In this document: piece by piece, positions 22,822 to 33,043 of the stretch
Position numbering within the stretch: the first letter of the stretch is position 1
How the letters are laid out: each line of letters opens with the position of its first letter
Assembly: GCA_020746105.1 (NCBI GenBank)
Contig: CM036622.1
Location: forward strand, 10,233,487-10,297,486
DNA: 64,000 bases
Origin: Trogon surrucura
Taxonomy: Eukaryota > Chordata > Aves > Trogoniformes > Trogonidae
Reading direction: 5' to 3'
Notes under the pieces: model-generated
Databases searched by the model: none
What the model was told of the DNA's origin: nothing
What the model saw: only the letters and a program-made list of their open reading frames with translations
Program-made: the position numbers and the translations under genes

Positions 22822-24410
22822 GGGTGGCATTTCGCTTGTGCATACAATTGTATGCATGGGTGACCTATACATTTCCTATCAGACTGCTGAATTATTGGTA
22901 TTTTACCTAAGGTTTACAGTGCAAGGAAGTAAGACACTTAGAGTGCATTTGTCCCATGTCTCACCACAAGGCTTGCCACAGCTCTTATTTGCATCCCAGC
23001 AATGTGTTAGCTGGGATCAGTAGTCTCTGGTGCTCAGAGCTGCATGTGGCAAAAGCAAATCTCTGTTCTGGACCTGATACATGAATAAACAAAACAATTG
23101 CATAGCAGGAGAAAAGAAATTCCCTACCAACTTCCCACTCTCCTGATCAGAAACTGATGGAAGAGTGAAATCCTGGATGTCCTGGCACCAGAAGAGTTGC
23201 CCATCCTGACCTCCACAGGGCTCACTTTCAGCTGTGGAGGTGAAGAAATCTGTGGAAGAGCCAGACTTGGACCTCTATTTCATTGACCAAGAGACTATTT
23301 TTCCTTACCTATTGGAAAGTAAACATGTCTGAGTAGCAGCCACCAAAAGCCAGCAGCAGCACTGAGCGCCAAAATCTTTGCCAATATAGTCTTTCCAAAA
23401 ATATATAAAGGAAGTGGTTTTTTTCATTCTTTTTGAAATGTGAAAGCATACACACTGTACTATTACAGTGCAATGAACCAAAAATAAAATCGCAGGCGTG
23501 ATCTGGCGCATCGTACCATGTCTAGTGAAAAACATCCACCACAGTCCTGTGAAATTGTTTAATAAGTTTTTATTTTGCTTTTTTAAGTCACATAATTTGG
23601 ACAAAGCACAGTTGTGATAATAGGGAGCGTGCTGGGTTTTTCTACATTCCGTGGCTGTAATAATGAAGCCATTAAATTACTAGGTCAGAGGCCCCAATTC
23701 ACAAAGAAATAATACCAGTTTATTATTTCTAATCTTATTAAGTTAGAAAATTGTCTTGAGATGTAACGTCAACCTGTAATGGCTGAAGTATTGATTATAT
23801 TAACCCAATGCTCATGGATAATTCAAAGAGCCTGATTTCATCTAATTTCTGTAATTTTTAAAATAGTCCAGCCCAATTTCTTTATGGCAAACTAATCTAG
23901 AATTATTTCTATAAATAATGAAAATGTATTATAGGATTTGCTAGGAGTAGCCAATAAAACATTCTGTGTGATAGCTAACCAAGTGGGGGTTTAATCCCTT
24001 TCTTCTTTATCTTCCTTGAATAATGAGTCTTCTTTTTTCTTTATTTTTTCCCCCTCCTTTTTTAATCTTCCATTGTCTCTTTTGGAAATATATACTCAAA
24101 TATTCCAAAATATCCATGGACTTGCTTTGTTCACCTTTTAACTGGAATAGATGAGTCCTTTGAAGACTTTACCTAGATAAATATAACAAACTATTTCAGC
24201 TCTGACAAATTTGAGTCTTCCTCAATTTTATACAATAGCTACACTAGCAAGGGAGGCAGCATGAAATTCCAAGAACTCCAATGTCCCTTGGTTCCTGGAG
24301 TAAATTTTTGAGTTATTTTAATTTGCTCTGTAGTTTTAAAGAAATATTTAGTAGTGCACGTGTGTGCACAAGTGATACACACACATTTTTACTTGCAAGC
24401 ATGCCTGGAT
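22822..24410. other. Non-coding; AT-rich CNE-like part
   Basis: No gene recognised. The section 23640-23990 is strikingly A+T-rich without being simple-sequence, with many ATTAA, TTTATT and TAATCT words. It is followed at 23990-24070 by a pyrimidine-rich tract (CTTT/TTCC repeats). The texture suggests a conserved non-coding element, which cannot be tested here. Confidence 0.5.
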
Positions 24411-24486
24411 GTGGTCCGAGGTCCCTTAAGCTCAATGGGAATCTTGCCATTATTTCATTGAGCTTCAGATCAAGCCCCAGGGGGCC
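24411..24486. mobile_element. Ancient L3/CR1-like tail with 10-bp inverted repeat
   Basis: The segment resembles the old amniote LINE 3' tail that reads approximately 'CCATTGAAGTCAATGGGA...CCATTGACTTCAATGGGCTTCAGATCAGGCCC'. Here one sees AAGCTCAATGGGAATCTTGC, then CATTGAGCTTCAGATCAAGCC. The arms AAGCTCAATG (24428-24437) and CATTGAGCTT (24456-24465) are perfect inverted repeats with an 18-base loop. Identification is by eye from remembered sequence style; the family label is tentative. Confidence 0.45.
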
Positions 24487-27400
24487 TGGTTGATTTTAAA
24501 TATACATTTTCTAAGGTTGTTTCTGATCTTCCCCACTGACCTCGCTCTGCATCACTTCCTCAGTTCCCATCCAGAAACCCCAGCCTGAAAAAAGCTGTTT
24601 GGGGATTTTTCTGTACCTCCTTTTCTGCCTCCATCCCTGTGGCTTTCCTATCAAAGCACTGCATGCATTAAGAAAATTAATGTGACTTAAGTTACTGAAC
24701 CAACCTGAAGGCTAGTTCGCTCAAAAATATTTCCTATAAGGATATTTATTAGCTCAGAAGACATGTGTGGGCAGACCATGTTATTTAGTGACCTGTAATG
24801 CCCAAATAATGATCACAATAAATCAGTACTCATTACTATGTAAGGGAGGTCTGGATCGAGTGACTCAATAGGTAATGAGGTCTAATTTAGTGCCACGGTA
24901 TTATTTTTCAGAGTATTTGGGGCAGGAGGTGGGGGGGAAGGGAAGCACAGACTGGAGGGGGTCTAATTACCTCAGATTTCTCATGTGATGATGAGCCTCT
25001 AAGTTTAGCTGGTTACTTCAGCCAGGTGTTAGAGGTCAGGCTTTTAATTGTTATTGGCTGCATTTGGCTACATTAAGTGAATAAATATTTAAGGTCTGGA
25101 CCTCTAACGTGGGGTTAAATGGAGCAAGACTAGGGCTAAAATCAATATAATGGGATACAGGGAGGGAAGAAAAGAGTATTGAGGCTGAAGGTAAAGAAGC
25201 CCTTCCCTGTCAATGGATGAGGGATGGATCTGGGGGACAGTATCATGACTTGAGGGCAGCAAAACCCAGGACCTTGGAGGGACCAGCACAACCAATAGCA
25301 CCCAGGCTAAAAGGCCCCAGTACATTGGTTTTCAGCCTTTACTGTGTGCTGAGACCCCAGAGGCATTACTCCTGCTCTTCTGTCTCCCACCGTTGGGGTG
25401 AGACTATTCCCTCTGGCACCAGTGGGCATCACTTGGTCGTCTACAAGGAAGAAAAGATGTGCTATGGATGACACAAAATTCGGGGGACCCCAAGGTCCCC
25501 CTTTTCATCCTACCAGCTCTTGAAGCAGCCTGAGGCACCAGACCCCAGAAGTAGGCTCCTTTATAATGCACGTGCGTATCCCAGGAGCAAGCCAGTCCTC
25601 ACAGAAGCACAAGTTCTGCAATGTGTTTGCCCTTTGCCTCCAAATTTTTAATCTGTCTAAAGATTAACCGCATGTCAACTACCAAAATTAGTAGTAAGCA
25701 CGAGGTGCTGAGGTTGTTGTTGCCAGGGTCCCTAAGTAAAGTTCTTCAAGGCTTAAATATCTTGAAAATTAGTTGCTCCATTATGTGAAATGGCCTTGGG
25801 TGATTTCTGTACTTGGAATTCACAATCTGGAGGCAAAGCTGAACTCTCCCAAACTGTGAGTCTATGAATTTCATGGATACAAAGGGCTTCCAATGGCAAA
25901 TGGGGATCCAGAGCTCAGGAGCCAGACACTGGACTCAGCCTATCTCCTCTGTATAACAGTTCAGAAAAAGAATGGTATATTCTTTAGCATGGATGGAGCC
26001 AAATTGTCATCCACCAAAATGCATACTCCTTCTGGTGGAAAAGAGACTGTGCCAGCTCATCTCCAAGTCTCTGCTTATACCTGTTATGTCTGGATGTTAG
26101 GAACTGATGAGGCTCACGGGAGACATCAGTACAAATCCTTCCTGGAAGATTCAAGTGGAAACTAAACCTTTCTTCTACACTCTAATACCCAAAGGAGTAA
26201 AGAAAATTTTTCAAAAACGATTCTACATCCCGGCTTTCCCTCCTTTTGCCCCATCTTTCTCTCTCCAGCCAGACAGAGAGAGAAGTGGGGAATTGCTCAG
26301 TAACCTCAGGCCCACTCTGCTTAAGGACTGAGCCTCATTAGATGACTTTGAACAGATGCAGCAGAAAATCCCTGTTTCAGAAGTGTGGAAAGGGCTATGA
26401 AAAAATAAAGGGAAAAGAAATAAGAGACAAATTCACGTCCTGAAAGTAACATGATGTGTGAAAAAATTAGGGAAAGTAAACAGTAAGAACTATGTAGCAG
26501 CAACTGGTGTGTGCAGAAAAAATATCATGTTTCTGCACATTTCAGAGGAGGAATGAGACATTTCTCTGCAGAGAGCATCATTCTAGATGGGAAGGAGAGC
26601 AGAGACTGGGCTGTCTGTCCGTGAGCTCTTCCAGTGCCTGCTGTGGCTGCTGCGCAGGTTAACACTGTGCTGCACAAGCCAGGCTCCAACCAACATGCTC
26701 TTCTAGCCTTGCCGAAGGATCATCACTACACCTCTTTTTAAACCCCAAAAGAAGGGCTTGCTACTTAACAACTGTCCTCTGATTTCCTCAGAAAATAAGA
26801 TCAGTGCAACGATGCACAATACCAGAGCGTCTGTGAGTCAGTGCCTTCTCTATACTCTCCCTCTGTGAACTTAACCACTGATTTTAACCAAATTTGACAG
26901 GGCAGTAGGGATCTCAAATATGTGAAATTCTGCAAATTTCATTAAATAGTCAACCATGTAGAGGAGACAGATCCCAGTGGTTCCCATACTGGCAGAAAGG
27001 CTGCTCAGTGAGCTTGACTGCGCAAACTCTCGGGTATGACAGCGAATCCACAAGGAAAGCACTATTTTGAATTCCCCAACCATGGCTAGAGAAAAGCCTC
27101 ATAGATTATTATACAGTGAAGCCTTCAAAGACAAACCGCAGAGCTGCTGGAAACCAGATTTCATGGGTCTTACTGTTCAGAGTTTTAGTACTTTATTTTC
27201 GCATATGTAATCCAAAGGGACTCTACAAAGCAAATGAAGAAATCCTGGAGAGATTGAGGCCCCGAACAGACTCCAGGACTACAGATAATAGACAGAGGTT
27301 TTTTATTCTAGCTCCCTTTCCATTCCCTTCCTTGTCCTTCAAACCATCTCTCTGCTCTTTCACAGGTTTTCTGAGCATTGATAAATCTCAAAGGTTGCAG

Positions 27401-29467
27401 GTTATAGGGAGGCCATGTGTCTGATAATGCAGTATTATTTTTGGCTTGCTCTCCTTCACGTTTTTCTTTCTGAATAAAAAGGGGCTTCTTTGTTCTAGGT
27501 GTGGGTACAGGCTGAAGTGGAATACCCAGAGGTCTGGATGTCTCCTTGACATGTCCAGTCAGCACTGATTCCTTGCTGTCTGAAGGCCTTTGACACAGCA
27601 ATCCATTATTTCTTGGTTTAATTCTTTATGCACGGCTTTTCATATTGATTACCTAACATCATTAGTTTTGGTCATCCCATACAAGAGACAATGGAAAGAT
27701 CAATTTTAACCATATGAGCTAAAGGAACTTGTTTTTAAAGCATCCAGAGACTGGAATCATTTATCTTCTTCTCTCTGAATCATAAATCTTTTACAAGTGC
27801 AGCATTAGATTCATTGTTTGCTACAGCCACATGTGATGTAGTCAGGGATCATTGTAGAAGTGTCCTACCTTGCAGTGTGATGCTGTACCCATAAAGCATA
27901 TTAATGTACAGTACTGTCATGGAAATTGCCATGAGCTGCTGCAAAGGGTGTGGTTTTTCACAAGAGCTGTGCAAATCATCAATTGTTTTTAATTTGGTAG
28001 CTGAACTAGAAAGAGAGAATTTGTTCCTTTTAGACCTAGAATGGAAAATATTTCCTTCCTCACCAAATTAAAAAATGTTTTGCATCCAAGAAAATATGTT
28101 TTCAGGCTTCTTTTTTTTTTTTTTAGTAAGAGCAAAAGGAATTTGGAAAGAAGGAGCTAGCTTCACAGAGCGGTTTCGGTGACATTTGCAGAATTGGGCA
28201 GAAAATGGGAGGTAGTCCATGTATATGCAGTAACTATGGGAATAACTGTGAATAAGACTCTCACACAAAGTATAGGAATGCATGGTTCAGGCTTAGGTCT
28301 ACCTGTTTAGGACCTCGGAAAGAAGGGTAAATGCTGATCTACAGGGTAAATACATCCATAAAAGCCGTATTGCTTTTCAAGTTAATTTATACAAGAGGAA
28401 GGTTTTAAGTCATGGCCTCTCACATCCAAAGTCTCTGCTGCTGGGGACAGATGGAGGGAGGGGAAGGACAAGATACATCTGAACTTCTGCTCAGAGCCGG
28501 TGCTGAAGCTTTCCAAGCAAACTTTAAAGCAAACAATTTATCATTCTTGTGTAACAAGTTGGCAGTGTCCAAACTCACAGATACTGCAGCAAGAAGACAG
28601 GAAAGGGACAAGAGGTTGGCAGAAAGTTCAAGCCTCGATGACCTGAGTTAATGGAGCTCTTCCACAGCATCGTTATTGCAGTTAGGACTTGTCACTGGGA
28701 GAGGACATGATCAAAACCAATGGGCCAATCTAATAAAGGGATATTTCTGCACTGGCTACTTCTGACCAAGATCAATAGAGCTGCACAAAAACAAGAGGAA
28801 AGGTATTTTTATTGGTTTTTACCTAACAAATAGTACTGTGGACATCTCTAGGAGTCCTGAACTCTCTAAGGCATCTGATCCAGTTTTCCAATCTCAAGAG
28901 ACATGAGGTGGGTTGCTTCAAATTAGCCTACAAATTTGAGCTTTTGGATAGTTTGTTGAACAAATAGATGAGTTGAAACTTTAGGGATATTCCATATTCA
29001 GGTTTTGTAAACAGTAAAAGTGCAAGAGGAATCTAAAAAGTACTAATATTTTTCTCCAATCTCAGGAGCTGTTCATTTTAAAAAATTAAAACATCACTTT
29101 CAAGCAAAAGTTTGACTCCTTCCCCAACAGTTTCAAACAAGGCTTTTCATCCTTCCCCAAACTTTAACTGTTCTGCTTGAAGCCTTTTGAGAATTTGCTG
29201 TGACAGATCTCCAGACTGTGAAGTGCTGAGGCATATAACTGAAGGATAACAGGACTGATCTCCCTCAAAGGCCTCCAAAGTCATAGTGTGTCTCCGTTAG
29301 AGAGAAGTGATATGTTGATAGTTGCACCACTCTTGTAATTACAAGATGGAAGTTTGGGATAAAAAAGCAAGTCCATTAATGTCAGACCCTGTGCAACCTA
29401 CACTTAGAGCAGATAAACTATCTGGCTCTTAGGGAGAACATTTTACTCCAGCATGGCTCAAGATAGA
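24487..29467. other. Non-coding, nothing firmly recognised
   Basis: The part 24670-25090 is AT-rich, repeat-free and CNE-like (several TAAT and AATAAT words). The interval 25180-25560 is G+C-richer with short frames. A T14 tract occurs at 28111-28124. Open frames such as 27116-27424 (+, 102 codons) and 25893-26165 (+, 90 codons) show no motif and are treated as chance. Confidence 0.5.
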
Positions 29468-30740
29468 ACCATGGAATCATGGAATGGTTTGAGTTGGAAG
29501 GGACCTTAATGATCACCTAGTTCCAACCCCTCTGCCATGGGCAGGGACACTTCTCAATGGACCAGGTTGCTCAACGTACCATCCAGCCTGGCCTTGAACA
29601 CCTCCAGAGAGGGAGCATTCACAAATTATCTGGGAAACTTGTTCCAGTGTCTCACCTCCCTTACAGTGAAGATTTTCTTCCTTACGTTGATTCTAAATCT
29701 ATCCTCTTTCAGTTTAAAGTCGTTACTCCTTGTCCTATTACTACATGCCCTTGTAAAAAGTCCCTTTCCACCTTTTTTGTAGGCACCCTTTATGTGCTAG
29801 AAGGCTGCAATAAAGTCTCCCTGCAGGCTTCTCTTCTCCAAGCTGAACAACCTTAACTCTCTCATTCTGTCCTCATAGGGAAGGTGCTCCAAATCCCTGA
29901 TCGTCTTTGTGGCCCTCTTCTGGACTTGCTCCAACAGGTCCATGCCCTTTTTGTGTTGGAGGCCCCAGAGCTGAATGCAGTAATCCAAGTGGGCTCTCTT
30001 GTAAGTGGAGTAGAGAGGCAGAATCACCTCCCTCAATCTGCTGGCCATGCTTCTTTTGATGCAGTCCAGGATGGGACTTGCTTTCTGACCTATGAACACA
30101 CATTGCTGGCTCATATTCAGTTTTTCATCCACCAACACCCTCAAGTGCTCCTCCACACGGCTGCTTTCAATCCGCTCATAGCCCAGACTGTATTGGTGTT
30201 TGGGTTTGCCCTGATCCAAGTGCAGGCCCTTGCACTTGACCTTTTTGGACTTCACGGGGTTCGCATGGGCCTACCTCTCAAGTCTGTCAAGGTCCCTCTG
30301 GATGGCATCCCTCCCCTCAAGCATATCAACCGCAACACACAGCTTGTTGTCATCCAAAAACTTGCTAAGGGTGCACTCAATCCCACTGTCCACATCACCA
30401 ACAAAGATGTTAAACAGCACTGGTCCCACTACCGACCCCTGAGGAATGCCACTCGTCACTTGTCTCCACTTGGACATCCAGCCAAGTGGTCCACCTGTCA
30501 AATGTCTTTCCAATTTAGAGGCAAGGATGTTATGTGGGACAGTGTCAGATGCTTTACAGAAGTCCAGGTAGATGACGTCAGTTGTTCTTCCATTATCCAC
30601 CAATGCTGTAACCCTATCGTAGAAGGCCACCAGATTTGTTAGGCATGATTTGTCCTTAGTGAAGCCATGTTGGCTGTCACAAATCACCTCCTGATTTTCC
30701 ATGTGCTTTAGCATAGTTTCCAGGAGGATCTGCTCCTGGG
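29468..30740 (-). mobile_element. CR1 retrotransposon copy, 5'-truncated, minus orientation (ATTCCATG tail)
   Basis: About 1.27 kb of the 3' part of a CR1 element inserted on the minus strand. It retains the reverse-transcriptase core, the C-terminal region of ORF2 and a short 3' UTR. The 3' end carries two copies of the octamer ATTCCATG (seen as CATGGAAT at 29470-29477 and 29478-29485). The 5' break lies near 30740, just upstream of sequence encoding [18 protein letters not shown]. The opposite strand has a fortuitous 252-codon open frame (29884-30642) that is only the antisense of this ORF2. Confidence 0.95.
29554..30740 (-). pseudogene. CR1 ORF2 remnant (reverse transcriptase, broken)
   Basis: One minus-strand frame from 30740 to the terminator at 29554-29556 can be followed throughout; I see no frameshift. 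It encodes RT blocks [57 protein letters not shown] and KFLDDNKLC, then the C-terminal region (MSQQCVFIGQKASPILDCI, RAHLDYCIQLWG, LEHLPYEDRMREL). Damage: nonsense codons at 30271-30273, 29797-29799 and 29626-29628. The usual (F/Y)ADD catalytic box reads FLDD. An in-frame deletion leaves the segment before SGIPQGS about 18 codons shorter than in the copy at 39.7 kb. The enzyme would make first-strand cDNA at the insertion site in an active element; this copy is dead. Confidence 0.93.
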
Positions 30741-32845
30741 TGTATGAAACCACCAAAGATTACAGTCAGTGATGTCTTGGGAGTGATTTGCTGTTTATGG
30801 CTAACCCTAATATTGATTTTGTTTATAGACTGTAATTCTAGAGTAATCTTATCTTGCATGGCTTTTATGGAAACAAAAATTATCAGGCTATGGCTTTTGT
30901 AGTACAGAGGGTGGCACGGATTTGATTTACACTCTGTTACAAATCAGTCCTACAGACATTTCTGAGGCGCATAATTCTTAGTTTCCTGGTGAAATTCAAA
31001 GGAAATGAGACATTTTCGAGCTTGTGCATATGACTGGGTAATACTTGTTAGACTCACCTGGCACCTCTGAAGTCTGTGCATCCTTAGGCATCAGAAAATT
31101 TTACTTTGAAAAAGGTGTCTCCAGGAAAAATCTGATTCCTCTGCATGAAGTTACTCCCTAACTCTGACACATCAGAGTGTTGAGCCTCTCCTTAAAAATG
31201 GAAATAGTGATCCTTTTTTTCCACCCTTGAGTATCTTACATACTGTTGCAATGGGTCTTGAAAGTACAGTGAGTGAGACAGATTAACCACAGCCATACCA
31301 CCAAAATGGAATGGTGGAGAGCACAAAATGGAGTATATTCTGCAAAGTTCCACGGTGCTGGATCCCCCCAGGTCCCAGTTTGTTTATTTCCGGGTACAGG
31401 CTTACATAGCCTCCCCCAATGAAGTCCTGAGAAGTGCAATATAGCTGTAAGGAGTAATTAGGTTTAGATCCTGCTGTGTAGATGGAAAGCTTATGAGGTG
31501 AGCTTTGGCCCTGCCAAGGTCCAAAGGATTTCCAGGGAAGTCCATTCCCAAATTAGCCCATCTGTCTAACTGTCAACACTTTTGAAGAAGCATCCAGAAA
31601 ATCCATGTGAAATCATAATACTGAGCTGCAGTCAGACCTACAGCAACAATAGGGTCCATAAGGGAAAAAAATAATACTTTTACCTCTCAAGGAAAATCAT
31701 GAATTTCCATGCATCTGTTCAAAGCAAGGAAAAAAAAATGAAAGAAAGAAAATCTGTATTTTACAGAGAAATTTTGCCAACTTCTTAACAAAACCAGCTT
31801 TCTAGAATGAAATGGCAGTTTCCCTGCTGTGAAAAAAATCTCTTTGGTTTTCCACAAGCATTTTATAAAGAAAGATTGAAATTATTGTTTAGATTTTTTT
31901 TTAATGAAAAACTGTAAAAATTATATTTTCCATCTGCTTTACCTGAGGTGATAATTTGTAGCTATATGCATCTCTTCTGTGGCTACATGAGGAGTCAGAT
32001 GGAGATGATTTGGCTGCCTTGCTTTATTGTTGATGCTGCCCCCATCTCTGAAGTGGTTCTGGCAGCTGCCAGAGCAGGGGCGACAACCATCTGTTAGCAC
32101 TGTTTGCTGCTGGGTGGTACCACAGCATCAGGTCTCGTTGTGCAGCGCTGTCAGCCCTTCCCCGTGCTTGAGGTGGGATATCACCACATTGCTACACATC
32201 ACCTACCATCCCGGGCGGCTGGTGTGCACACACAGCGTCTGCTCCAGGCACATCATGATCACTTGCTGGAAACCACCTCCAAGGGGGCCATCTGGGAAAC
32301 CCAGAACCAGCCCAACATCTTATTATTGGTATGTGTTATTTAGCATTGCAGCAGTTTGAGATGACTGTGGAAGAGGTAGCTCCCAACACCAAAGCACAGG
32401 CATGAGGATGAGGTGGTCCAGGTTCCAGGATCTCTTTCTGCCTGGGGCAGTAGGTAGGACCTCCTACCAGCAATTCTGTCATCGTTGCTAGATGCTCTGC
32501 AGGGAAAACAGCTTTGTGGAGAAGTTGCTGGAAACTTCTAGTCCTGACTGGACCTAAAGCATCACCGGCAAAAAAAAAAGTGAAGCACCAGAGCTGAACT
32601 TTATCCTGTACCGTGTTGCATAGCTGTCAAACCCCTTCACTGTGACCTGAAGGCTTGGAAATAGTTACTAACCCTCTTTACTGTTTCGCGTATTTAGAAA
32701 ACTATCCTGTCTTCACAGAGTCTGGTATTTGTTGTGGCTGCTAGGATTCAATATCTCTGGAGTAACCATGGGGCTGTTGAAATGCGGGGTCTGAGTGCTC
32801 TGGGGAGCCCAGAATGTGCTTTGATAAACTGATGGGAAACAACCC
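30741..32845. other. Non-coding, nothing recognised
   Basis: AT-rich from 30741 to about 32000, then moderately G+C-rich at 32020-32300 where frames of 79-110 codons are open on the plus strand in two overlapping phases; neither has a motif. The boundary with the CR1 fragment on the right is approximate. Confidence 0.5.
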
Positions 32846-33043
32846 ACCATGAGGGTGGTGAAACACTGGCACAGGTTGCCCAGAGAGGGGGTGGCAGCCC
32901 CATCCCTGGGAGTTTTTAAGGCCAGGCTGGATGGGGCTCTGGGCAACCTGATCTAGTGCAGGATGTCCCTGCCCATGGCAGGTAGTTGGAACTAGATGAT
33001 CTTTAAGGCCCCTTCCAACCCTGGCAATTCTATGATTCTATGA
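32846..33043 (+). mobile_element. CR1 3' fragment, plus orientation (ATTCTATG tail)
   Basis: The fragment starts near ACCCACCATGAGGGTGGTGA. It encodes the last part of ORF2 ([20 protein letters not shown], then FKARLDGALGNLI), followed by CTAGTGCAGGATGTCCCTGCC, the GGAACTAGATGATCTTTAAGG block and CCTTCCAACC. It ends in two perfect ATTCTATG octamers (33027-33042). Only about 200 bp remain. The VAAPSLGVFKARLD wording resembles the copies at 29.5 and 53.4 kb more than the VESPSLETF wording of the 39.7 and 45.3 kb copies, so a different CR1 subfamily is likely. Confidence 0.92.

Noticed and set aside
22409-22843. 144-codon minus-strand frame
   Set aside because: Largely antisense to the CR1 fragment at 22524-22821.
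29884-30642. 252-codon plus-strand frame
   Set aside because: Antisense shadow of the CR1 ORF2 remnant on the minus strand.
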